Shown: positions 26,901 to 38,468 of the stretch, piece after piece
How the letters are laid out: every line of letters begins with the position of its first letter
Position numbering within the stretch: the first letter of the stretch is position 1
Assembly (NCBI GenBank): GCA_022578605.1
Contig: MU394056.1
Span: 558,001-622,000, forward strand
Source: Camillea tinctor
Lineage: Eukaryota; Ascomycota; Sordariomycetes; Xylariales; Xylariaceae
Direction: 5' to 3'
DNA: 64,000 bases
The notes under the pieces: generated by a model
Databases searched by the model: none
What the model was told of the DNA's origin: nothing
Seen by the model: the letters and a program-made list of their open reading frames with translations, nothing else
Position numbers and translations under genes: made by a program

Positions 26901-28993
26901 ACACATGTATAAAATAATATATCTATATAATACAAACTTTAAACATCCACAGGCTCGTAGTCGTGAATATATGGTGACAGTTATGTCTTCGCAACAGCTT
27001 TTTCGCCGGCCCCGTTACAATCTAGGCGGTAGCCTCCTTTTCTTACTCAGCGCGAAGACATTATAAGCATCATATGTGAATCTGTATAGCAGAAGTAAAC
27101 GAATAATAAGCAAATATATTCCTATATCCCAAACTACCACTTATACAAGACCATCCCGAGTATGCACTCTCCACCAGCTTGCACAAACGTTGTGTTTGTT
27201 GCCACAGGGGGTTTAGAGCTATGGTTGAAAAACACAGTTACATATGCGTGACTTTCTACCCCTTTATTGTTTCCGTCCTTTAAACTGAGGTGTTTTCCCA
27301 TCCAAGATCTAGGTGTTATGATCTGCTACCTATTCGTTCTTACACTAGCGAGGGGTGACCAAATACATAATACTATCCAATAACTCAAATATCCAGGCGA
27401 ACGAATAATCTGGAACCTTCATAAGCATTGAATGTCACATAGTAGATTGTGGAAGGGGAGATGAGGAAAGAAGGGAAGGGATATATGAGAGTAGATAGAG
27501 AAAAGGGGGCCTGTGTATAAGTCAAGCAGCTTGCTCCTAACGACATATTCGTATATAATATGCTTATGCTACTCCGTCTCTATCCCATTATGGTCCTATA
27601 GACTTATATACATATACGGACAACGACTTATGCTGGTAGAAAGGAGATGGCAGTTGATAGATATATTTATAACGTCCACCAGCCACCCCCCTTTCTAAAG
27701 AAGTTCATAGAAAGCATATAGGATACCCAACAAAAATAACATCTAAGGGGTGCGTACAAGCTACGTCCCAGCCTGGTTGGCTATAGTAACTATATAATAC
27801 AGAATTGGGCCACAATGACCACTCGGTCATTGTGAGAATCTTTTGGTCTCATGGTATAACGGGCTGCCCAACACTATTGTAATAGTACAATGGACTCGTC
27901 TGTATAGTCCATCTAAGCCATACAACGATCTTTATATCCATCCGGTGTTCCTGTCTGGTTCCCTACCTACTAACCTATAAGTTGAGTATCATTTTAAGAG
28001 ATGGTGACTGGGCATACATGCTATATTCATAAATACCTATCAAATGTGAGAACTAGACTCAAAACACTATCAAGTGTCAGGGGTTCGTCGTGTGAATGAA
28101 CATTAATATTTGACTAGATTAACTAGGTATCTATTAGTAAATTTAGATCTCGTGGATAAGCCCTATGGTAAATAAAATTTTGTCCCGGCAACATTTTATA
28201 TTCTCTATTTTGTTTTGTAAATTAATTAGCGTGGTTTATTTGGTTTGCCAGCTTGTTCGCCAACTGAAAATCGAAAGAGAAAAGGGGGAAAAGAGGGATC
28301 TTGTTTTGAAAAGCTCCAATAATTTCAGCTCGATCGAAAGATAAAACTACTACAGTGTCTAAGTTGTTTGCGACCAACTCATGCTAACACGTATTATTTT
28401 CTCTTTTTCTCTTTCAATTAACAGATTCCCTTCATCTGCACGATAATCAATTAAATCAAAAACCTTCGCCGAATTCCCCCTTCCTCCTTCTATTTCCGGC
28501 TTTGTTTATGATTTTCCTCCCAAAGTTATCCACATACCAAAATGTTCCAAAACAAAATCCGAGCACGGTCGGGGGACGAGACCGCGAGGTAATGCCTTCA
28601 GATGTACAAACGACGGTAATGAAGAGGTAATAATAACACAAGGGGGTTTAAACCGAAAGTAACTAGGCATGTAAACATTAAGAAACCTGCTCGAGGTTGT
28701 CGTAACTCGTGAAAAACACCGAAGATTCGCCAACTCCTCGGCGTATATTGGCGACATCTATATCCTTCCAATCCTCCCACTAATTACTGGCGTCGCACAC
28801 GGTGTTGATTGGGTATCTCTATTTGCTCTCCACCACATTCCACCCCCGGGATCGGTTCGCCTGCGTATCCCGTGGTATATGCATTGAATATGTCGGCTGC
28901 AACTTGTCATCCCTCCCTCCCTATCTATCCAAATAATACGTTGTGTTCTTTATTTTTGGAATCGTAGGTTCACTCTGGTCCACATACTCGAGT
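23929..28993. other. Intergenic, no gene seen
   Basis: About 5 kb of moderately AT-rich DNA. It includes a perfect 10-bp hairpin at 27811-27834 and a G-run near 26570. Coding signals are absent: frames are short and carry no motifs. The stretch just above 28993 should contain the 3' UTR of RAX2. Confidence 0.55.
27811..27834. repeat. Perfect 10-bp stem, 4-base loop
   Basis: CACAATGACC, loop ACTC, GGTCATTGTG. It is an isolated hairpin in non-coding DNA, without a T-run that would mark an RNA polymerase III terminator. Function unknown. Confidence 0.75.
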
Positions 28994-31900
28994 TTAAACA
29001 TGAGGGGCTCCGGGGCGGCCTTTGTTTAATGAATCCAGCAGTTCATGAGGCGGTATACGTTGTATTCCACTTCCCCTGTCATACATGGAAGTGGGAGCAG
29101 GGATATAGCCATCTCGCTTCTTCCGGTAACGATCCAAGGCAAGGCCAGCGGCTACAATGAGTAGCATCAGGCCCAAGGAAATGGCCAAGGAAATGAGTAC
29201 GACGAACCCGACGGGCATACCGCTACCTGAAGATGGAATTAGTTTAGGACTACATATATCATAGCGAGGGGGCACTTACTTGTTGATGATGTGAAGAAAT
29301 TGTCCTTCTCCACAAAGAGCTTGGATATCGACCCGGCCCCGAGAGTACCATTATTTAAAGAAGATGTAAGCGCAAAGGGCTGAAGAGTCGTGCCGTTGAA
29401 AATGGCACCTGATGCTGTGCCGAAACCCGGCACCCCAATGGAACCTGTTAGCAAGAGGACTTGGTCCGAGTTCATGATAGAAGAAGAGTCATGGGATTCC
29501 GTGACAGTAAACACCTGAAGACTGCTAATCGAGGTGTCCGCGTCGAATGTGATGTCGGCAGATGCCCAAGAGGACCCATCGTATTTCATTAGGTAGGTCG
29601 AACCATCGGATCGGGTGCCAGCAATCCATACTTGATCTCTGTTCTCGTTTGCTGGAGTCAACGCATCCACCGGACCCGGAATTTCCGAGGCGCCAGAAAA
29701 ACTAGTCCAAGTAGTGCTCGACGCATCGTATGACACCAGGTAGGTGTTTGTATTATTAATTGTCAATTCGCCACCAGCAATGAGGGCAGAATTGCTCGAC
29801 CACATCATCGAATGCACAGTTCCACCCAATTCAAAGCCTGGCCGAGTCCATTGGTTTGACTCGGTGCTAAACATACAAACAGTAGGACAGGGCAATGATC
29901 CAGCAGTGTCGAAAAAGCCACCCACATACACGTCTGACGTGCTTGGTCGGACATTAATGGCGGAAACAATGACCCTATCGCCGTCTAGGGCGGGGGGTTG
30001 TGTATTGGGTGAGCGAGATGCCAGGTTGTAGGAAAAGAGGCCATTCACTTGGGAATCATTTATGGTACCATTGATCCTCCCGCCGGCAAATACACTATCA
30101 CCTTGGATAGCTAGCGCTAGGACTACTGAGTCTGCAGACAAGTCCGTACTGAGACCCGATACCGAGTCTGAATCGGAGCGGTCAATCAAAGCAAGATTAT
30201 AAATGGTGGACCCATTGGTAGCAGTCGCAGTGAAGTGTCCTCCTAGGATCGTGATGTTCCTGTCGTCGCTAGTATCAAAAGCCCCGGTGACAACACCTGC
30301 AATAGTATCGGTACTATTCACCGCAGAGGTACGCTTTGAAAGGCTTTGTGTGGAGCTGTTCGAGGAGGCAGTTGGGGTTTGGATCTTGATGGGGAAGTTA
30401 CCGAGAGTTTCGCTTGTAGACACAGCTCCGTAAGCCCTAAGAGATTGCCCAGACAATGAACCGGCGTACAAAGGACCGCTGTCGAGCCCTTCGAGCAAAG
30501 CCGTCGAAAGCATGCCGTTCAATAGCGGCACTGGTGTATCCAGGTTCTGAAGCCAATTGCTTTGCGATTGGACCCAGACTGCGAACCCTTCAGCGTCAGC
30601 AGCTGCGTTGCTACCAAAAGCGAGCAGCTGTGTAAATCTGCCTGTTAGGGTGACGACGTTCTCAGTGGTATTTCCGGTCAAGTTCAACGTCATTGGCACT
30701 ATGCCCGTCACGGGACCATTGACGCCAGCACCTAGGGGTGTCCAATTGTTGCTCGAGCTGTCATACATGGCAATATTCACAAGCCCAGATGCCGAGTTAG
30801 CCTGAGTATTGTCGAATTCCCCACCCACAAATAGCTGATTGTCGCTGAGGTACATTGACATAACCTCGCCATTTAAGCCTCCACCAAGGGCTACCGTCTG
30901 ACCATTGTTATCAATGGCAACGATATTGCGCACGTCGTCGGAGGTGAAATTGCCACCTATGTAAATTCTATCCGTGGCAGTGGCTAGAGAGGATACCGCG
31001 GAGTCTGCTGAGAATGAGGAACTTAATTTGATGAATGCGGAAGTGTCGAAATCGGCGGTGTTTACAGTAGCCTGTGAAGGATCGTATTCAAACAGCCCAT
31101 TCAAGCCGCCTGTGGAATTGCGTAGCTCGAACCCAATTTTTTGCGCCACCATGACCATATCATTGCCCTGAAGCTGCTGCCCGGGCACGGGCGTCAATGT
31201 GATACTAGGGCGGAAGGAATCCGAGGCCGCATCGAAGGTGCCATAAAATTGGTCATACTTATCGTAGTCATTTGTTTGGTAAATAGCCGTAGTTCCGAGT
31301 CTCTGCCTGGTATTACTAGAATTTAGGGTCGCATAAACATCGACCTGACCACGTCTCAAACACGTCCCGTCTTGGATACATCCGGGGGTGTACAAGTTGA
31401 TGGTATAGTTACCTGCCTCCTTGATATCTGGATAAAACACGACAGAGGCAGCATCAGAGGCAATGGGGCTTGCTAGCACTGCAGATAGGTACTCAGAGTT
31501 GCTCTGTCCCGAGGTAGTCACTGTGAATGGGCCAGTAGTAGTTGCTGTAGCAGGTGTAGAGGTGTTCGCGCAACTCGGCTCGTTGAAATCGTTAATGGCG
31601 TACGAGAAGATATCGTTCTGAAGCAATTGAATGCCGTCCAAGCCACCGCCACTCCCATACCATGCAGATATATCGATTCTGAACTCGTTCATACCAATCT
31701 CCCGGTTGACAAAGTGGAAATCCTGAAACTCGACATCGGGGTCGTCACTTAGAGGGCATTCACTCGTGCAGCTGAGGTTCTGGCCAGTCGCCGGATCGAT
31801 ATAGGTGAAATTCATGATTCCATTGAGCGGCAGCGCAGTGTATCGCCATGTCCTTGTCCCCCGGCCATCCTGGTGAGTATTCCATAGTCGAAGTTTTGTC

Positions 31901-32763
31901 GGTTCAAACCCAAAATTGAACTTGGCTGACCAAGACCCGGGCGTGTTGTCTTGTAGGAGCCATGTGTTGCCCTCGCCGTCCTGACCATCGGTTTTGCAAA
32001 CTATATTTCTAGGGTCACTGAAGCCTGCGGTAGCTGTGCTCTGTACGGCGGAAATGTCTGCGGTGGAAAGGTTAATAACTTGGCTATCCTGCTCACTCAG
32101 TGTAGTGGTGTTTCCTAGGCCGGTGAAAGACCCTCCGAATATAATATGTCCACTAGCAGCTTTAGTGACGGACGTGACGGGTCCATTAAAGCCCGCAAAC
32201 GGCAAGCTTGCCCACTCATATGATGCCAGCAACGTTATCGCGTTGGTCGAGTCGCCAACCTTGAAGTTTCCTCCTACATAGACCTTGCCGGCTGCTTCAT
32301 CACACAATAGGGCGTTGACCTGGCCAGAAAGACCAGGTATCGGAGTGACGACAGAGGAGTTGGTGTCGAATGATGCTATCCCAGACGATTCTTTCCCACT
32401 TAGACTCGTGAAGTTGCCACCAAGAATAACCTTGCCCTGAAGCACACACATTGCTTGGATAGACGCATCGGCACTTAGAACGTTGAGGAAAGCGCCATTA
32501 GGTAAACGGACCAAGAGCTTTTCAGTGCCATTAGAACTGAAGGGTTGCTCGGTCTGGCCCTCGTACTGATAATACGAAATCCCATCGAAGTCACCAGCGA
32601 TGCCGACCTGTCCCAACTCACTCAGATCCAGATTCGGGCTCGGTACGGAGGTGATGCTATAAGCTTGCGAGAAAGACGCCAAGGAAGTGAGAGCAAAAAG
32701 CCATGGCGTCGATGTCCGGGCGTAGCTGCGCGTAGCAGACAACGGCCGGAAAGGTATCCTCAT
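28994..32763 (-). CDS. rax2: Rax2-like cortical polarity protein
   Basis: Two exons: 32763-29280 and 29226-28994, with a 53-bp intron (29227-29279, GTAAGT...CAG) that splits a Ser codon. The product is 1238 aa, normal for Rax2. An N-terminal signal peptide (hydrophobic LFALTSLASFSQAYS within residues 1-37) leads into a very large lumenal/extracellular region of kelch/beta-propeller-like repeats marked by recurrent GGNF, GGxFT and VYVGG motifs, with many N-glycosylation sites. A single membrane span (about 1167-1192, VGFVVLISLAISLGLMLLIV...) is followed by a short basic cytoplasmic tail (RYRKKRDGY). In yeasts Rax2 is a type I membrane landmark for bud-site selection; in filamentous fungi the homologues are linked to polarity and septation. 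Start choice: ATG in GCCATGA context directly before the signal peptide. It is transcribed toward the gene-poor region. No defects seen. Confidence 0.94.
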
Positions 32764-35700
32764 GGCGGTGGTGGCCTACGACCGAGGCAGTCACTGGAAA
32801 GTCGAATCGCACCCGTCTTAATAAATCCGACAGTACAACGGGTTCCCTAATACCAGACGTAGTCCATAGCCTCGAAGGATTAAACTGTGCGCCGTCAGGA
32901 ATACGAATTGAGCGGGTCGCAGGAAGCCGGAGCAGGTACCGCAATGGAATTCCTGGGAGGGACAAAAACAAAAATAAAAAAAAGGAGATCGAACCTTGGC
33001 GTTGTCGCGGCGATGCGATGCGATGCGATAGGATAGGAACCTGGGAGGAACGCGATGCAAATATGGTGAGTTGAACGAGCGTATACAAATCGCGTTGTCG
33101 ATTTGGGATCGGTATGAAAAAGAAAAAAGAAAAAACACCCAAGGTTGGTTGGGTAAGTGAATTAAACTTGGATTTGGACTTGGACTCCTTGGTCACGTAG
33201 GTTTTACTGAGGTACGAGGACGAGAAATTAAGTCGGTGGCCCGTGTGAGCTTCTGTTTTAGGGTCTTGGCAATTGCTGTTGTCACCGTTAGCTTGGCCTG
33301 CTTTGGGTTACTTAAGCTCTGCAACTAGAAGACTCCGTCATTAATTCCGCTAATCTTTCCTAAAGAGGGATGGCTCTGGTCGATATTGCATTTTAGTGGC
33401 CGTTAGCGACCGACATCACACCCAATCTTGAACACGACTGAGATGACAGTGACAACGCTATATCCCTCGTGTCCACGACCAGGTGTGCTGTGAGCTGCAT
33501 ATAATCCCTAGGTAGGAACCTGAACGGCAATTGGTTGTTTGTGCATCCTTCACGAGTCGGGCGAATGAAATTGGGTTTTTTGAATTGTCGAAGAATTAAA
33601 AAAAACGTGGAATGGAACGACGAAGAAAAATGCATAGAGAAAAAAAAAGAAAAGAAAAAAGCCAACTCACCAGTGGTGTCCAAAGCTACACTATAATAGC
33701 TATAATTGCGCCCAATCGTGCGTACGTGTACCTGCGGGCAGATGCGCGCGTTCCCGCCACTAAATCGAGGTTCGAATCTGGCGTATTGAGGATTAAAAAA
33801 AGAGCAGCTATAAACAACCGGGTCTCAGTTCGGTTGGCCAAGCGAAACAGTTCTTAGGCAATTAGTGTAGGTTAGTCAGGTACGTCTATTTTTTTTTGTC
33901 TTTCTTTTCTTGCTGTTGTCTGACTGCCTCTCTTTCTGGGAAAAACGAATGTGGGAAGAAAACCACTTTTTCTGTAAAATGCGAAATGAATGTCTTTAGT
34001 CCGTCTGAAAAGTCCGTAGATGGCACCGATGACGACTGAGTACGATATCCCTTGATCGCTCTTTGCTGTTAGAGACGTGGCCTGCCGAGCTATGCCTATG
34101 CTGTGTCCTCAGATCAGGGGGTGTGTGTGTGGCCAGAGTTGAGTTGACTGATTGGATCTCCGGAATGGGTGATTGAATGAGTGACTTTGCGAGTTCGCGA
34201 AGAAGAAACGAAATCGATAAAAAGTGTTGCCTATAAGGAAAGAAAAAAAAAAGAAATGAAAATAGATGGTGTTGTTGCTAGGTGATAGCAATTTCTGATT
34301 TGGGGCGCGTTGCCTAGGTTGGTTTCTAAAACGAAAATAAAAAGTAAAATAAAAAAAGAGCGACAAGATATTGATCTTGGAGTTTGTTTCTGACTTGGTC
34401 TCCTCAGACAATTCGAAAAGGGAGAGAGGATTTTTAGAAGGAAAATCTGCGACCGTATCGGATACCTAGTGCACTTCAATCTTTGAATGGTTGCCAAGGG
34501 AGGATCGGTGAATATTTGGCGTCTTCCTCTAAGACCCCAAGTCCAGGTCCAGAACGCTGCCAGGTACAGAAAACTTGGATGCACGTCCCATGTGGTAGCA
34601 ATAAAAGGGGCAGTGTCTCAATCAGCTGTAGCCAGCCGACATCTTGCTACGACATCTTGCAGTCCCTGCTACGACGACAAGCAGGCAGGCAGGACAAGGC
34701 TGGTAAAATTACGAGCTACGGGTACTTACAGGGGTGCCCCAGGTCTTCCTGGCCTGTCACTGGTTCCAACCTTTTTCTTTTCCTTCCATTCTCTTTTTTT
34801 TGCCTGTTTCCATTATTAACTTGAACTGATCTCGTCATTTGGTATTATTCCGATACCTAGTGTAATTCCACTTTGTTGACACGATCGGGAGGACAGGCTA
34901 GGAATGTTGAAGGAATAGCGATTCATTCCTAATGTAATGTTGCGCTGTCCGGCCTGTGCTTATGTTTGTGATTGCGCCTATTCTTGAAGGAAAGATAGGT
35001 ACATATGAATAGAGCTTTAAAATGGTATTGTAAGACGAACCAGCGAACGGACGGACGGACGGGACAGACGGGGTCAAACGAACGAACGAACTGACCAACT
35101 GATCATGTCACCACACCACACACCACATACCACCGACCCACCCCTTGGGACAGACGCTTGCTTCATCATCTCTTTTCATCTCATCTCATCTGTTCTGTCG
35201 AATGAAACACGACATGTTACGGGACCAGGCGCCAAAATCAAGCACTGGATACTTTTGCATACGTATGTAATGTATGATATGGTACGTGTGTCTCCCTAGT
35301 TTCGACCTGTTAAGCGTGCAACCTAGCCCGGTGCGGGAAATGACGAAAGCAAACCACTAGGTAAGTTCGATACCATACCTACATGGAAGATGCCACTCGC
35401 TTCTCCTAGTGTATCCAGGTATCAGAAACAAACCAAACATCTCGCAAGAACTGGCGGTGATGATGGTGACGTTAGGTAGATCGGGCCTCGGTCAAAACAT
35501 CACTTATCCTTGTGTGCATCATAGTGTATAACAAATAAACAAAAACTACCAAATCATACCTCATCAAAGCCAGCTAAGCACAATATATGTGATTGTCATA
35601 GGTTATATCCATGGTAATGTTAGTTCCAAGGCAGCTCTACGCAACACTGTAACACTGCCACTCAAGTCATTTCAACAACCTTCTAGAGTACTGACTATAC

Positions 35701-36496
35701 CCCGTGCTGCCCGCGTTGCTTGCTCTGTTGCTCTGCTTTTTTGTTTGATCTTCCTGAACATTCTCCAGTCTACCATCATTTCGATTCCTATATCGAGATG
35801 GCTGAGGTGTACGAACCATAGACAACCACGCCAAGGTTCACATATATCGGATCTTACCTAGATGAGCATCCTGGCAGTGCCAGCCTACGAGTGTGGAGAA
35901 TACGATCACATCCATATTCCCCTCCTCTTCTCCCGCTTTGCCAGTTTCGTATTAACCTCAGTAGCTATCGTACCGTCCATACCGTCTTGCGTTGCAAGAG
36001 CAAGCCAAGCTTGAGAATTTCATTGATATCTACGGCTGGCTACATCCCGAAAGTATCCAGAAATTACGACCCGTATAATTGTGCATCAACTTATACGGAT
36101 GTACCTGAGTATCGGGTGGCTACCTAACCTACGATATTTTCTATGCCTCGTTTTCGAGAAGAAAACCGTACCGGCAGCGGTCCCTGCGAGGGCCACACTG
36201 ACTTCGGTTGTACCTAGTATTTGGTTAGGCGACATCATACAAGCTCGTACTTCGCAGAACTTCTCTCATATGCTATCCATTTCATAGGGGGCACAATGTG
36301 GTCCGCCCATAGGGACCGGCGTTGTACTGAAAGGGGGGCCCTCTTGAAATATGAATTTCACAATGAATCGTCACCGCCCGTCCGTCCTCTTAGATAGACC
36401 TACCGATCTAAATCAGATTCGATTTGCACCACCAAATACACCACCACCACTCCTTGATACGGAAATACGTATGCGGGTCCTTGCTTTGACGATCGC
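32764..36496. other. Intergenic between RAX2 and LCL3
   Basis: No gene recognised. It contains the RAX2 promoter/leader side (including a GATGC run at 33010-33030), purine- and pyrimidine-rich tracts (33600-33660, 34240-34360), tetranucleotide runs (GGAC and CGAA at 35045-35095) and ATCTC runs. A tRNA-like GGTTCGAATC at 33771 has no matching arms. Confidence 0.55.
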
Positions 36497-37353
36497 TCAC
36501 GATTTAACCTTATCTTGCGGCTGTTCTAAATTCATGCGGGTTTTGTAGTCGCGCGGACTTTCGAAGAATTTCGGTTTGCTTCCCCAGATGCCCAATTTCT
36601 TTGCCTTGGCCGTAGCCTCGGCTATTCTATACTTCTCCTCCAGCCCACCAAATTCAGCACCCGTTTTAGCTTCGTATGTCGTAGCCAGCCCCCTCTTCAG
36701 CATCTCCAGGCCGACGTCTTTCCGAAGGAGGAAGCGTCTCACATATACCGTGGCCACAATTCGCTCATATTGGTCGCGTCGGTAAATTTTCGCGCGTACT
36801 CTACGGCCAAGTATATAGCTCGATAGCCAGTCCAGAGCATCGGTTGAGAAGGGCTGAGCAGGCCGTCCGAAGTGAGCACCCTCAGGAGCATCAACGCCGG
36901 CAATACGTATAGGTATCTGTGTCAGGGGGGGAATGAGTCAGCCCAACAGTACCAACATCAAGTGATGAGTAGCGGGATGCCACAGTGACATAAACCCACC
37001 GTCTTGCTCTTAAGCTCGGTTCTCGTTTTAGGAACCTGTCGCAGCCACCCCCAGCCGGCAAGGCGTCCCCCGGGTGTGTGGAAGAGGTGAAAGTTATCGC
37101 CGTCGCCGACACTGGTGACTTTGCCGAAAATGGATCTCTTCCTAAAGAAGCTGGGCTGGATATGGGTAACGCCAGGTATACGCCGTAGGTAAGATCGGTA
37201 GAACTGTAATGAAGCCACTACGGTGGTGGTCACCAGCAAAGTCGGAACCCAATTTCGGGGGTCTTTATAATGCTCCCAGTCGGTGCCGTTAAGACTGTCA
37301 GGCCAAGAGACATGGCGCCTCGAGGAGTCGCCAGAACTGAATGGCCATGGCAT
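36497..37353 (-). CDS. lcl3: LCL3 family membrane-anchored staphylococcal-nuclease-like endonuclease
   Basis: Two exons: 37353-37000 and 36916-36497, with an 83-bp phase-0 intron (36917-36999, GTGGGT...CAG). The protein has 257 aa, within the family range. Residues 35-52 form a membrane segment ([18 protein letters not shown]), and the SNase fold follows. The catalytic pattern R-x4-D-x2-E is R122, D127, E130 ([11 protein letters not shown]), with the second arginine at R170 in [11 protein letters not shown]. All four residues equivalent to R35/D40/E43/R87 of staphylococcal nuclease are present, so activity is likely. Yeast Lcl3 is a mitochondria-associated protein named for long chronological lifespan; its substrate is unclear. 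I took the ATG opening MPWPFSSG; an in-frame ATG lies 11 codons upstream. It is divergent from YVC1 across about 1.1 kb. Confidence 0.93.
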
Positions 37354-38468
37354 CGTCGTTGCCGATGGTTCAAACAGGACTTCCAAGCTTTTGCGCGTGG
37401 CGCCCTGCTGGAATCACGGTGGTTTGTTGATGCGACTGCAGCTAGGGGGGCAAGTCGGATTCGGACGAATAGTGGATGTACATGGTAAAGTAGGTCAACA
37501 GGTTCTATAGGTTAATAAAGGTTAATGATGTTTGGTGGGGGTTTTAGGAAGGGGGGGGGGGAAGGGGGGGCGATGTCGGCCTGAGGCAGGAGTGCATTTG
37601 GGGGAGATCAGATGTACCATCTAGCGCATGTGTAGGTTGATCTGGTACCTCCGTACTTGCTTAACCTAGCAGCTAGTAAGTTTGAGTTAACCTTACATAG
37701 TTTGAAGTGTGACCACCCTGGTTTAGCTTGGCTTCAGCCAGAAGTTTGGAACTGGCCGGCCATGCTTGTGCTTGCATAGCAAAAAGGGAATGCACACCGA
37801 CGTCAACCTGCTTTACTGAGACCACTAACCTGGTTGATAAGTTGATAAAAACTAAACTCTACCACCAACCCTTACGTTAGAGAATTCCGAAATAAAAAAG
37901 AAAGAAGGAATGCATGTGAAGAATAACATAAATCCTACACTGAACAACATTGAAATCATTCTACACTAGAACTCCCACAAGTTGCTCTACATAATAAACA
38001 TGAACATTGCCACAACAAAGAACAAGGTCGGAAATAATTAACTGTTCTTCTTCTTCATTTTCCTCTTCTCTATCTGGTCGGTATATATTGGAACCTACAT
38101 ATATATACAGTACGTATAAGACAACGTAATCAATTATGTGAATTATTCTAGCGATAATAACTTATCGCGGCGCTTCTTCTATTTTAGCATAACAACGCTG
38201 ATCGGATCCAGTCCCAAATCCCCCCCACTCGACAAGACCCAGCGGTAGAGACATATGCGAGACCTCAAAAGCTTGTAGCTCCCTTCCTGATTGGGTACAC
38301 GCGATGGTTATCAACTGAGAACACAATATCCACCACCTCCCTAAAACTGGGGCGAGCTCTGCCAACTGTTCCCGTTTCACTTCTTATCCCGCACGCCGAA
38401 CTTACCTATCCTAATGATCACCATCCTACCGAAGCCGTTGGAGCAGGATTCAGGTTTCGGACTCGATC
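37354..38468. promoter_or_regulatory. Divergent intergenic region LCL3 / YVC1
   Basis: About 1.1 kb separates the two divergent starts and must contain both promoters. It has G-runs near 37545-37570 and AT-rich stretches around 37860-38160. I see no convincing TATA box at a fixed distance from either start and no gene. Confidence 0.5.

Noticed and set aside
33771..33780. tRNA B-box-like GGTTCGAATC
   Set aside because: The flanking bases do not form a T-stem on either strand and no acceptor or anticodon arm could be found.
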